A DNA stretch of 64,000 nt, taken from NCBI GenBank assembly GCA_027559495.1, contig JAMXSV010000021.1, forward strand, positions 372,001-436,000, given 5' to 3'. Origin of the DNA: Aurifilum marmelostoma (Eukaryota; Ascomycota; Sordariomycetes; Diaporthales; Cryphonectriaceae). Both the position numbers and the translations under genes were made by a program. The notes beneath the pieces were generated by a model that had not been told where the DNA came from, ran no database searches, and saw only the letters and a program-made list of their open reading frames with translations. Positions 46,667 through 59,241 of this stretch are shown in pieces (position 1 is the stretch's first letter; each line of letters opens with the position of its first letter).

Positions 46667-48518
46667 TCAAACTTGCCGAGGTTCCCCATACTTGACTACA
46701 ACTGTTCGCGTCTGCAATATCCCCTTGTCACTCGCAGCCTCGTCTCGGTCCACCGCCTCGCCAATCTCATCACTGTAAGACTCGTTATCGTTCGCCAAGC
46801 CGGCCTCCACGCATGTCTCGGTCCTCCTGTTGATCGAGAACAGCTCGAGGTCCTCTTGAACCTGAGAGTACGGATCCCTCCGCCGCTTGCCATTTGCACC
46901 ACCGGAGGAAGAGGAGGCTGCTTGCTCAATGTTGTTACGAGCGGCGGCATTGTTGGCGGCGGAGGAGTTCTTCGCCTCGCCCCGGCCGCTGCTGCCATAG
47001 CCCATGACTGTCGGTGCGACGTGGTTGAGGAAGCGGCGCAGGGTGGTGGACGACGCGCAGACTATGACGAGGTTTGCTTCGATTATGCTGAGATGGTGGG
47101 TTGTGTGGTTCGCATAAGTAATCATTGGGTCTTTTTGAGAAGTCTCGGTGGTGGAGGTGGGTGTTGCAGATAGTACTCACGCGCATATGCTTGCCAATCC
47201 TATGTCCCACGTCTCATCGGGATTTCCTAGGAGCAAGGGAAGGAATACACATCGTGCTATGGAAGTCACTAAGGTCCTATAATCGAAGAATGATCACTTT
47301 GTTAGCCCTGCTGTCTCTTTGCCCATTTCTCTCTGGGCTTCCCTCCATTTGTCTTTCAGTGGTCTCCGTAAACATACTTACCCAGACGCAAAAACGAAGA
47401 CAACCAAGAACCCAAGCTTTTGCATGCCTGGCATGTTGAGACACCAGATCAAGGGGATCGGCATAACCAAGAGGATAGCATCGGTGAGGATATTGGCAAT
47501 GGCGGTCGCGAGGTAGAGAGCCACAACATCAATGCAGCGACCCTCTGACGACGGAATCGTGAGATCCCAGCTCTTCCGGATGGGGATGCACGAGAAGATC
47601 ATGAGCACGACGAGGACGACCGTGTGCACGATGACGAGGGCCAGCGCGAGCTGGGTGACCCTGCGGAACCAGCCGAAGGGGGAGAGGCGGAAGTAGACGA
47701 CGAGGAGGGAGAGCTTGGCGAAGCTGCCGCAGAGCACGTAGATCCACGGGTCCAGCCATGATAGCTGTGTGGTTGTTGGTACGGGTTGTTTGTCAGTGCA
47801 GGCCACGAGATGGATGTCTTCGGCTGACGCTGGGAGATAACGCACTTACCCAGAGAAAGGTTGCATACTTTGTTATGGGCAACTCCCAGCCGTGGACGCC
47901 CTCGATGGCTTCGGCGAATTGGTCTGTGAAGAAGAGCCGTCAGTGGGCATGCAGACAGAGTGATACCAACAACTTGTGGAGTAGCAGTAATATGCATACA
48001 TATAAGGATACCTTGTGTTATCTCAGAAGTTATCTGCCAGGCGATATTCGCTGTTAATTAACAATGATCCGTGTTGAGAGGGGGTCTCCCAGCGGCAGAT
48101 TCCGTAGACACCAACCCACTGGGCTGTTTCCCTGAGGGATCGTGAATGGCAATACATTCGTGACCTTCTTACCCAAGAGATTAGAATAAAGACTGGGAAC
48201 GAGGTGAGGGGATTCCTTTACGTTAGTCAACCCTGTCCAAGTACGGCATGTTCCGTCGAAATGACGGGTAAAGAAAAGAGAATTCTGGCGGAGTTTCTTT
48301 TCGTACTTACAATCTTCTCTTTGCAGACCGTTCCCTAGGACCAACTTGGTGTACAGCCTCTGGCCAAGAAGCAACAATGCCAGGAAGTTGCCGACTCCAA
48401 AGGCCCAGTATGCTGCAACATCTCCATTTCTTTGTGGGTGCTCCAGGTTGACGACGTAGCCCGGTGGAGCAGACAGCAAGACCTCAACGCCATCGACTGT
48501 GGGATACGACATCGCCAT
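46667..48518 (-). CDS. rhodopsin-like (Pth11/SAT4-type) integral membrane protein
   Basis: Minus strand. Solid exons: 48518-48311, 47923-47850, 47764-47382, 47276-47181, 47087-46667. Two micro-exons inside the 387-nt gap after exon 1, 48192-48173 (20 nt, encoding FFILISW) and 48033-48012 (22 nt), keep every phase and supply part of the second membrane span; the total is then 407 aa. Spans visible: AAYWAFGVGNFLALLLL; WIYVLCGSFAKLSLLVVYF; LALALVIVHTVVLVVLMIF; VALYLATAIANILTDAILLV; a span around FLVVFVFASGTLVTSIA; and SICAIIEANLVIVCASSTTL. The order, the motif GVHGWELPITKY before the third span and the LRRFLNHVAP end are characteristic of the fungus-specific rhodopsin-domain family. Members are often called GPCR-like, but ligand and role are usually unknown. 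The tail is polar and disordered. Confidence 0.85.
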
Positions 48519-50188
48519 GGTGAACAGAGTGATTGACACACGATACACATCAAGTCGAGCCCGAACGTCTTGGGAAAAGAAGAGGGCTGTACGAACAGGT
48601 TTTTTGTCTTTGTTTTTTGAACCAGATAGCAGAACTCAAGACATTTTCTTACGCAGACACATGATTAGAAGAGTCCCTTTGCTTTTCTTTTTTTCCTCCC
48701 CCTTGTTTTTGTGACATGTCACGGCAAGAGGCTGGGATCCATAATATTCACGAACCCGGGTCGCCTTCGATACCCTACCATTCTGCAGGATCTCTACTCT
48801 CCATGTCTCTTTCCACTGTCGAGAACCACAGGCGACGAGATAATCACATCTCAGGTCCAGAAACTATGGGAGGGCTCGGAGCCGAGAGCCAAGGACCAGG
48901 CCTCCCCCGGAACCGGTCAAGATTTTCAAAGTGGGAAGGAGAAATGATATGACTACTATGAGACACGACAATAACAGCACTCATGGTCAAACGAACACAT
49001 TCCTTCGCGGAGGCCAGCCAGGTACGGCGGGGCTGTGCCACCCTGGAGAAGCGGGGGGAGAGGACATGAGTTCATTATCCCCCTTGTTCTTCTCTGTGAG
49101 CACCATTTGTTTTTTTCATCTTATACCACTGGCTCCGATTGCATCTTATGGGGTTGATACTTGTTGTGTTGTAGATGAAGAAAGTCTGTTTGCCTCCTCG
49201 TTCATCTTGAAGGATTCGTAGAACACAAGGGTGAGGCGTTCACCGCCGTCGAGAGCAGGGTTTCCAACACGCACAAGAATTTGCTGCTGTACTATACTCA
49301 ATAGGATTCCCCCCAAGGTATGTGCTCAGATGCGGTGAAAGTGGGAAGTCGGCATAATTGTCCAGGGTCAATTGTTCAGCATTGCGGCCATCGCAGCGTA
49401 TAGGAAAGCAAGCCGGGGCCCCCGGAGCATGTCAATAATGTACTATAGCTTGTCTCATGGTGCCATGTCGGATCCATAGAAGGAAGAAAAATACATGCAA
49501 GGGCTTGTGAGTATCAATATTATTATTTAAGAAGAGAGGGGAATGGGGTATTGGATTCAACCTGTCCCCCTGGATTGCCACCAACGCTTCCGCGGTCTAT
49601 ACCGATTCGAGAACAGAATGGATGGACATACGGATATGTCATTTGTCTCTTTATATCCGATAGGATGCAGCAAGATAATCACCTCGTACTCCTGCAAAGA
49701 GTCTGGCGTAAGGAGGTACCGATATGATTAGGAGGACTCCCCCGACGCTTAAGTGCGTGCGGTCAACGCTGATTAAGACACAAGGGGAGAAAAGGACTCG
49801 AGTTGGAGCCTATGGGGTAAGTAGAAGAATCGTTCTTTGAAGAGGCGTCCTTCTTCCGAGGGTGGTACACGCGAATGTGGATCGAGGCTTTTTTTTTTTT
49901 TTTTTTTTTTTTTTGATAGCCGGTGACTTGATTTAGAAGCGATGTACAGTACTATATAGAAAGGCAATTTGCCAACACCCCTCTCCTTTGAATAAACAAA
50001 TGCACCTCCAAGGGGCTTTTTTTCAGGCGCGAAGCTATCGTAGCCATCGTGATCTGGACACCAACCTGTCGATCCCCCTCACTCGGTTCAGCTTGCCACT
50101 CTTCCTGGGGTACCGAAACATCCTCTCTATCGCTTACGAACCTTTCTCTCTCGTAAAGACGTTTCCCCTCTTTTCCCCCCGGGCCATC
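48519..50188. other. intergenic, divergent promoters
   Basis: No supported ORF between the membrane protein and oxidase genes. A run of 26 T lies at 49889-49914. Confidence 0.55.
49889..49914. repeat. T26 homopolymer
   Basis: Twenty-six consecutive T residues about 275 bp before the oxidase start codon. Confidence 0.95.
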
Positions 50189-52285
50189 ATGTCTGACATG
50201 CTGGCGCTCTTTGCGGCTTTGATCTGGCCCGTGGTCGCATCCTCCAGCAATTCCTCGTCTGATGCGATCAAGGGAGTGCAATGTGTGAGTCTTTTTCAAT
50301 ACTTTTAAACCCCCCCCCCTTTTTTTTTCTTCTTCAAAGTTATGCATAACGCGTCATCTCGCGCAGGGGCCGAATGTTTGCTGATGAATGTGCATACAAT
50401 CAAAAGTGCAAGGCATTGTCTCAGACATCTCTGGAAGTGATCCTGGCCAACACGACGGGCTATGAAACTCGTATAGATCACATCTGGTCTGTGGATGCTG
50501 CTTTGCCGCCGTCCTGCTTCGTCCTGCCCGCGTCGAGCGAGGACACATCCTTGGTAGTGCAGACCCTGACCGAATATCAATGTCCGTTTGGGATCGTGAG
50601 TGGCGGTCACTCGGACTATCCTGGCTCCAACAGCATTGAGTATGGTGTGACTATCGACTTTGGTGAGCAATACCCTCCATGGATCTTGCTGTAATTTGTA
50701 CAGTTGGCTATTGTTAGTGCAGACCAAAGAGTCGCTGACCTCTTGCTCGTTTCTGTTCAAGGGTATATGAACATAACCACCTATGACGAGGAGCGCAAAG
50801 TAGCCACGATCCAGCCCGGAGCCACGTGGCAATCCGTCTACGAGGTGCTGACCCCGCTGGGTGTCACCGTTGCAGGCGGACGTGCTGGAGGAATCGGCGC
50901 CGCCGGGTTCATCACTGGCGGCGGCAACTCGTTCTTCTCCACCTCTCACGGCTGGGCTTGTGACAACATCCAGAACTTCGAGGTCGTCCTGGGCAACGGA
51001 AGTCTTGTCAACGCGAATGTAGACGACCACAATGATCTCTGGCAGGCCCTCAAGGGCGGCTCAGGCAACCTTGGTCTGGTCACCCAGTTCAACATGTCCG
51101 TGATTGCTTTCCCGGACCCTGACGTGCCAGACATCTGGGGGTATGTATTCCCCTCCGGTTCTTTGCTCGACGACCAAAAGCTGAATTTGGGAATTGTCTT
51201 CATCGTCTAGAGGTATTGCCTATTACAACCTCAGCTTTACGGACGAGGTTATAGATGCCTACGTCAACTTTGTAGAGACCAACGAGCAGGACAAGAACAG
51301 CTCGACGATGCTCTACTGGGTTTATGACAATGCAGGTGCGTAACATGAGTCGATTCGGAGCAATCCTGACATGACCGCTGGAAAAGAAGGGCCAAGTCAA
51401 TTAACTTTTCCCTTGTACAGCCGACGAGATGCTCTTGCAGGTCGCTATGGATAACACTCTCAACGTGGAATATCCATCCATTTATGACAGCTATTTAAAT
51501 ATTTCTGGACTGACTTCGAGCACGCTTCGGTCTGCGCTGATCACCAACATCACTGCCGAGTTTGATGCAGGTCAGCCCTCTGGGCTATCGTGAGTGATTC
51601 GACGTTCTAATTATTGCCCTTTGCGCGAGAAAATTCATCAGCCTCTACGTAGAGAAGTCGACCGCTAACGGGCCTTCTATCAGGGACATATGGATTACCG
51701 GATCCTATGCAAACGATCCGTACGTTTTCCTGCCAGCCTCCCTGATATGCGCTGCTCGTGGCCATTATGAATAGCGCAATCCTCACCATTTGCTAACAAT
51801 ATCATGTATCTATCAGGCGTGTCATAAAGTTCGCCGGCGAGAAGCACCAGGAACTAATCGCAGGAGAGCTGGCTTCCGCCGTGAGCAACGACAGCGACCT
51901 CGTCTCCCTGTGCTCCTTCTTCCCGCTCACGCAGGCCATGATCGAGCACGGCGTGCAGAACGGCGGCAACGCCATGGGCCTGGAGGAGGTGTCCCAGGGC
52001 AAGAACGGCTCCATCTTCCTCGCCAGCCTCGCCGTCAGCGGCGAGGACAACCGGGCAAAGGCGTACCCGCTCGTGAAGCAGCTTGTGGAGGAGGTGGATG
52101 AGTATGCCACCTCGCTGGGGCTCAACTGGGGCTGGAGGTTTCTGAACTATGCCTATGGGTTCCAGAACCCTATCGCCACGTATGGCGAGTCGGCGCAGGA
52201 CAAGATCCGGAGTGCTTCCTTGAAGTATGATCCGGCACAGGTTTTCCAGAAGCTGCGACAGACGGGGCACAAGATACCTTCATAG
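50189..52285 (+). CDS. secreted FAD-linked oxidoreductase (BBE-like)
   Basis: Seven exons: 50189-50284, 50407-50662, 50762-51140, 51211-51335, 51421-51589, 51684-51719, 51817-52285; all phases fit, 509 aa. Residues 1-18 are a signal peptide (MSDMLALFAALIWPVVAS). The PCMH-type FAD domain shows VSGGHSDYPG (the His near residue 103 is the usual covalent FAD-anchoring residue), then ATIQPGATWQSVYEVL and GGIGAAGFITGGGNSFFS. The C-terminal berberine-bridge-like segment is NYAYGFQNPIATYGE followed by YDPAQVFQKLRQTG. Such enzymes oxidise diverse small molecules or sugars, often in the secretory path or as part of secondary metabolism; the substrate cannot be read from sequence. No biosynthetic cluster surrounds it. 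The first intron's acceptor (CAAAAG at 50406) is weak but gives VQC|CKALSQ, a Cys-Cys pair common at this place; the stronger CGCAG upstream is out of phase. Confidence 0.9.
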
Positions 52286-54131
52286 TCAGTGTGTGTATGT
52301 TTCTGAGGCTCAAGTCTGGATGGCCTAGTACATGGATCCTGAGGTATACATTCGCTGCACAGCACGCATGTCTAAGCACAGACTCATGGCGTATAAGAAT
52401 CTAAAAAATCATTTTGAAAGAGTGTCGAGAATCTTGCTCTTGATTAATTCCTGAGCAACCTTGGAAGAGTGAAGGTTTGATGACCAGGTCTGTGCTGGGA
52501 TCAGCTTTGCGAGTACGGCCGCAAACTTGCTTCCTTGGAATCCTTTGATCCTGTTTTCAGAATAATTCGTAGAGACCTGCCTGCCTTAGGCCACCTTCAC
52601 ACCTGCTCGACCACAACAGGTCCGCCACTTAAGACAGCCGGGCTCACTGCTTCACTCGTCCAGACTGAGTTGACCAGAGAACGCAGACGATGCTGTCAAT
52701 GACAAAGACCCAAAGAAATCCATGCCTACAGCACTAAGCACAAATGCCTGAAACACATCAGGATCGCTCCAAGTTGGTGGGCTATCAAAGACGATGACAT
52801 GTCATGATAACCACCCGAGGACCCAAACCCGTGCACATCGTTCTGAGGCTGTTTCGTCCATTCACCGCGTTTTCCCAGGGCGCGAAGCCAGAATCCTGCA
52901 TAGCCAGCGTATCACTTAGCGACGACTCCGAGCGGCTAATCATTTGTCTACTTAAAGAGACATGACGGGCCAATACTTATGCTTAATCGGCCCCCGGGCG
53001 GCTACTCCTTCAGTGCACCAACCCACGCAAATCCTTCCACCGCTTTGGTGGTAAAAGGGGCCGGGTGTCAAGTTTCACCTGAACAAAGGAGGAAAATACG
53101 ACTGCCCTTCCTTTGAGCTCTGAGCCTCATCATCGACGTCATGGCTTAGGGGACTCTGTGTCTCGTAGCAAAAAATAATCGTGAATCTCATGCCTGGTGA
53201 GAATAAGTCTACATGTATCTATCACCGACCGATTTCTTGCGCTCTCTTTCCAATCCTCTTATTTCCACAGCAGCCGAGCTCCCGCTCTGGTCTAGGTTGG
53301 GGGTTCTGCTACAATGGGGACGGGCCTTGGCTACGGTAGTCAGTCTCAACCTTTGGGATGGTCCCGTTTCGAGGGGTCAATGGGACGTTCGATGGAAATA
53401 GGCGGGAAAAGGGGGGTCCCCTGCGGATCTCATAGCGAGGGCAACATGAGCTCCCAATCATGCACATTCCCTTGTTGCTTTTCTTTCCCAATAGAGCGCA
53501 CTCATCAGACGGCGCAGAGTGTCATGAATAGTTGTTAAAATTTCCTTTTAGAATTTTGAAACGCTAAGAATAACAAGTAGTGATGATGCAATGTGATTGC
53601 GCGCGCATGCCAGACTCAGCAGCAACGACGTCAATCATGCCCGAGTACACTTCCCTTCTCTAGGTCTAGGGAGGACTCAGCTGAACCCTAGAAATAATAT
53701 CATGCTCGTCTGGTGTATCATCATGCCGCCATTGACGCCTAGAAATACCCAGAAAAGGGGAGAGTTCAAGCCCGGAGCGACCAGTTCGCTTCCCTCCTCC
53801 TCAATTGTCAACCTCCCCTTCTTCTGCCGAAGTAGGTCCCCAAGAATAAAACAGTAAAACCTAACGAGTCGATGAAAATGGCGTAGTGCTCCTTGACATG
53901 CCATGACCTGCACATCGACGAAGCAGGGGGATGAGGCCTCGAGGAGACGAATAATTGAGAGACCTCCGTTAGAGACAACATTTGTCTCTTGGTATGAGTG
54001 GCCCGGAGAAATGCAATCCAGTCCGTCGGTGGAGTAGTGGCATAGTAGTCGGTGAGGAAGTTGGACGATCCAGAACCGAGATAATTGATTGATGATTTCC
54101 CATCGAACATTTGAAGCTGCCTGCGTGGCAT
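52286..54131. other. intergenic between convergent genes
   Basis: No supported ORF in 1.8 kb. The open frame at 53677-54174 on the minus strand overlaps the last exon of the next gene in another frame and is not used. Confidence 0.55.
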
Positions 54132-54694
54132 CTATGCGTTCATCGCTCGAGTGTTCCGAGGTGGTAGAGTCCATGGTTTGGCACAGATCATCTAGATGAT
54201 GGGAGTCAGCATAAGTATCGAAACATCACACTGGACGATGACAAGTTACTAACCTCGCCCTCAGAGTATGCCCAGAATTCAACAACCATTGCAATCAGAT
54301 AGTACAGCGCTGCGTTCGTGCCCTGGTAGGTGAGGACTGCTGCGAGAGCGGCCAGAGGCAGGAAGGCCAGGCGGGCCTCGAAACTTCGGTGGATCGTCGA
54401 GCCGGCGATGAAAGACAGCGGCCACTCCCATGCCATCATCCAAAGGCCTATGACCAGGTTGATAATCTGCAAAATCGGGTAGGGCTTCACGGCCGGGTCT
54501 AACAACTTGGTGGCGAAGTCCCAGAAAATCTTGGGCCAGAAGAAGCCTTCGATCGCGGCAGCAACTTGATCTGTGGATGACGGTTAGTGCGTCTGCTCGA
54601 GTGACTATACCCGGAGATGACCAAAGAAGGACTTACAAGCTCCTGCGGTCAGGATAATGAGCCTTGCCCAGTGGTTCTTGATAAGCTTGCCCAT
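54132..54694 (-). CDS. small four-span membrane protein (DUF7727-like)
   Basis: Exons 54694-54637, 54570-54254 and 54191-54132, in phase, 144 aa. It starts MGKLIKNHWARLIILTAGA and has four hydrophobic stretches: ARLIILTAGAYQVAAAIEGF, ILQIINLVIGLWMMAW, ARLAFLPLAALAAVLTYQ and AALYYLIAMVVEFWAYSEGE. It ends CAKPWTLPPRNTRAMNA. The blocks WPKIFWDF, HRSFEARLAFLPL and the PWTLP end recur in a conserved fungal family of unknown function that I believe is DUF7727. The third exon is small but the splice (GEGE|MICAKPWTLP) restores a conserved end where reading through the intron does not. Location is a membrane, which one is unknown. Confidence 0.82.
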
Positions 54695-57600
54695 CTTGAA
54701 ATTTTTTTATTTCTCCTTTCCAGACTCTTTGCTGAATTGCTCTGGCCTCCTCTGTTGACGCTTGAGGCTTTGGTGATGAAGCCCAAAGACCGGGGGTCGA
54801 ATTAAGAATGATTGGATATTGCTTCGTCACCGACGGCGCCAAGGGGGCAGAGAGTCGTCAAGGACGTCGACGTCGTAGTATTAAAAGTGGGATATGAGAT
54901 AAAATAAATAAATGAGACGAGTGACCGGACCCGCTCTGTTGTGCAGTGTAGCCGATATGAAAGAGGGCTATCGACACACCAGGTGCACTACAGCAGAAGA
55001 GAGAAGAGAGAGAAAGAGTAGGTGCAGAGAATACCCGATGAGGCGTATGATGACGGGGCCGAGCTGGACTATATCGCCTCAGCCAAGTGTGTTGCGTTTT
55101 GACGGAGGATACCTCCCAAGGTCGATTGCCCAGTGGGCACAAGCCCGGGCCGAGAGGCGTGTATCAGTCTGTCCCCGTAAAAGACTGGGGAGAGGGTAGT
55201 ATGATGACGCTTCTGGCCTGATGCTAGTATGTTCTCGTCTGAGATCCAGATTCTTGGGATCCGGTCGATGTTGGCTGCTGGCATCCGAGCAGCGCTCCCC
55301 CCCAGCTTGTTCAGTTGAGGTGTTTCCCGTGGCTGGAGCCTCGTATCATGAAGACCTGTCCAGGTCCTAGGAGTCACTCACGGATCGGTTGATCCCCTTC
55401 AGCCCCTCAGATGAGATGGCGTTGTTTGATGCTCGTGGTAGCAGCCAAGGAAGATGAGGCGAGGGAGTATGGATGACCTAGAGAAGTGCGTTGTTTGCAT
55501 TGACGACAGTAATGGAGATCAGACAAGACGACCGTCTCCTGAGGCACGGTGGGTAGGTGTTTTGAGGCAAAGTCTGCATTAGACGTGAGAAGAGCTGCTT
55601 GATCTTCACAAGGTGCGGGACATGGAGGTTATGAGTGACATGGGCATGTGGGTCCCTCAGCGGTGGTGTATGCATGCTGCACGTACTACGGCGCGGAGTA
55701 CCACCGACCTGCATGCCACGACCCGAAAGAGGGGACAGGCCCAGGAACACCTCGGAGGAAGAGGGACGGACCCCTGTCCATGATGGACTTGTCCCCTCTC
55801 GTATGATAGAGGAGAGGAGAAATACAGTAAGCTGGGACAGGACGGCAGGCTCCGCGCCAAACGAGACAACTTTACCGTCTCATGAATGGCAAAAAAGCCA
55901 CGGCCCAACACCCCCCGCTCTCCTCTCCCGAATTGTACCCTGTCCAGTCATCAGACAGAAGATACCACTAGAGACCCTTTCTGCTCAATCCTCTCTCTCT
56001 GTCCAGTCCACCAGGGCAGAGGGCAGAGAAGGCGGTGCAGGGCAGGGTCGAGGCCCGAGAGGCTGGTGCCCCGCGTGGCCTCATCCCATCACCGTCTTAC
56101 TCGTACAACTTGGCTCCCTAGCAATAGGCAACCTGGTATGCTGAAGCCAATAAATAAGGTCTTCAAGATTTTCGAGCACCATCGGGCACAGCGGCAAAGC
56201 ATAGTGGTTGCTCATTGGCCGTGCCAACATCCGAGGGCGATATTCGATGTGGGCAAGTTGATGTGATGGAGGGCGGCAACGGTCGTCATCCAAGATGATT
56301 GGGAGAGATGCAGACAAGTGGGGCCAGAGCCAGGCGCTTAGAGATGGGGTCAGTCCAATCAGACTGCTGAGCGGGCCGAGGCCAAGACCATCCCCTGTAG
56401 TGCGGCTTGCAGGACTAGGCCAGGGGCCTGGTCTGCGACTGCATGTAACTCGAGGAGTAGCTTCAGGGGTCGTTTCTGCTGAGAATGGCCGCTCCGTGGG
56501 CTGGCCCAGAAACATCCAGATGACCTCAAGGCCCGATGCGGAGATGCACGCGCCCAATGCCAATTTTTCTCCAATAAGGGCCTCATCTTGCAAGAGGGTC
56601 GTTCAATAGTTACCCCCGCAGGAAGGTGATCGGCCATATGAACTTGCAGCCCGTCACAATCTCATCACACTACAAGTGAGAAGAACTCGGGCCACAAGAT
56701 CGTGAGTTCCCTGGTAGGCAATCCCAGAGAATGCTTGTCTAGACTGGTCATGATGTTCTGCTGATGTGGTGTTGCGACGAGGATCCGGACGACGAGGACC
56801 TGGGTGGATGTGGAGTCGCATCTGAACCGCTGCCCCGTCCTGTTCGCACGCCATCCCAATTGACGACAATGCAAAACGAGCTCTACCAGGAGTTTCTTCG
56901 CTCTGCGTTTCCATCATGGCCTCAATTCACCAACATCCGATCTCTTAAGGTTAATAGGTTATTCGTCCTGTGCTTCAGATGCCTGTCAATTTCGTTCAGT
57001 TTTGAAAGCCTCTTCATCGACGGTCGATCATACACCTTGGAAGTTTAGCCGAGACCTGCGATGGGCCACTTCTGAGGCTGAGGCACGGGCCGTTTTAGGA
57101 ACTCTTGCGGCGAGGCCAGATTCGGCCCAGCGCCCTTTGCGCACGACAGTCACGACTGTCAAAGCAGGGCCCACCCCGACAGCTCTTGACGAGCCGCAGC
57201 TTTTCTGCTGCTCGGGGCTCTCTACCAAGTTTTGTATATGAATGGAGACCCCGAGTAGATCAGACTGGCCCATGCGGCTCCATCGAGGGTTGAAGAATTC
57301 CAGATTTCAGTCTCGATCCGGGGACGTCATGTAAGGACAAGGTGCAGCAGTCTCCTCATCCGAGAACCTTTTGTGAAAGCCACATGGCCTACAATCGCAC
57401 AACCTTACACCCAACCTGAACAGAACGTGAATCCATCACAGAGAGCTGTCCAGCTTCCTCGCATCCGCCCGTCAGAATCGCACTCAGCTTAGGATCCGCG
57501 TGCTTTGTTCCTTCGGCCGGATTGGTGCAGGTGATTGTGCGAACTCGAGCCAGAACATGGCGCGGCGGGGCTTCTCGTGGCACGACAGATGTAGGCGCCC

Positions 57601-59241
57601 TGGCGGCCGCCAGTTTGGTGATCTCAAGACCTGGTCTGGACTTCATCTCTCAAGGCGCGTACCCAAACTCAGATGTCTAGAGCCATAAGCAGTCTGTCAC
57701 AGTCGAGTAAGATAACAGAAGATATCGCCTCACTGTTCATTCGTTGAGCCACGACGTCCTCCTAGCTTCCACTGGTGCAGGGCGAGATCTTTAGGATCCC
57801 CCCCGCCCACTCGCTTGTATAGTATCCCGAGCTTGGGTGCGAAGGCAAAGCGCTTGCAGCACAACCCTAATTGGCACATGGAAGGGTGGAACCACCAGCC
57901 CCCGCTCGGGACGGTGTGGCACACCACCCCATGTGTTCCGCCAATAGGCGTCATCAATTGAAGCTCATCTCTTCTCGGTACCACCTGCAACTGCACCGTG
58001 ACTTCTCGTCGTCACAGCAGGTGCGTCCGCGGTACTTGGATGGTAGATCGATTCCGATTGATGCCTGAGGCGAGTCCGCGTCGATCCCTCGGATTGTCGT
58101 CTAGCAATCACTGCATTGTCTCCCTCATTTTCACCACATTAGGATGAACAAACTATCTCTTATGATGGTGCCTCAACGTGCTGGTTAGTACTGGTAAGCA
58201 GGACAGTGAGCGTGCTTGAGCTGGTAGCGATGGGACGTTGAGTATGCCATGTCCTGTTCAGCCTATCGCCGCGTTCCCGTCACTTCAGGCTCTTGTCGGT
58301 CCATTCTGACAGATTTTGTGATTTTTTAAGGCCAGGACCCCGTTCCTCGATGCGGACCATCCAGATAAGGCACAAGTCCGTCGATAGTGGATGTAACAGT
58401 CGTAACGGTGTATTCCCATGCAAGCCCAAGTTCATGCATGCCGTGTTGCTATTTTTGGTTGGCCATCCCCGGGCAGACGCAATTCTGCAAATTGGCCTTG
58501 CTATACAAGTGACGTTGTCATGAGCCTGCATTGAGTTTACCGCTAGCAGGAGGGCCGGCGCTGTTATCCGAACTTCTGAACAGAAGTCATTTCAGAGTGG
58601 TCGGCTACTGTTATGTATGGCCTGCTGAGCTGCCAGCGTGCCTACATCAGCGGAAAGTGGAACAACAAAATTGGATTACGGACTGCCCACTTGTGTGAAG
58701 GCGCTCACTCTGCCTGGAAGAGAGAGAGACTCGACTGTACATCGGTATAGACTAATTAGACTCATCTACCTTTGTACAGAGAACACAATCATGCATGATG
58801 TGTGGGCCACTGGAGCTGATCACATGCAGGTAGATCAATGTCTGACGCAACATTGCAGTCAAAATGACAACGCGGTAGCCAGCCGGAAGAGCAGCTTGGC
58901 GTTGAGGGCCAGTCATTGACTAATATCTCGACTATGATGCTGCTGGCCCATCACGATCATACTAAACATGGGAAGTGGTGCCGTATTTAGTAAATTTAGC
59001 ACTGATAGTATGTCCTCGTCCAGTTCATCGTCAGCGTATCAGTCTGCATCTTGAATTATCTGATTGGTAGATTATGCCCAGAGTGCCTTGGTCCATCAGA
59101 TGTGTGCTCGACGTTCTCTTCCATCTGCTTCCGTCGACTGATCTCCTCCAGGTAACTATATACCTTCCGGTCGGGTTCCGAACGGTCAGAACAGTGGCAA
59201 TAAGCAAGCATCCTGTTCTTATAGTATGTACAAAGATCAAG
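54695..59241. other. 4.5-kb intergenic region without a supported gene
   Basis: I see open frames up to about 170 codons on both strands, but none with a recognisable domain, matching splice phases or protein-like composition. No tandem repeat, transposon end or RNA gene was recognised. Confidence 0.45.

Noticed and set aside
53677..54174. 165-codon minus-strand frame starting MDSTTSEHSSDERID
   Set aside because: Overlaps the last exon of the four-span membrane protein in another frame; the spliced frame gives a conserved C-terminus (CAKPWTLP).
55635..56144. 169-codon plus-strand frame in the 54.7-59.2 kb block
   Set aside because: Low-complexity, Arg/Pro-rich, no domain, and overlaps equally long frames on the other strand.
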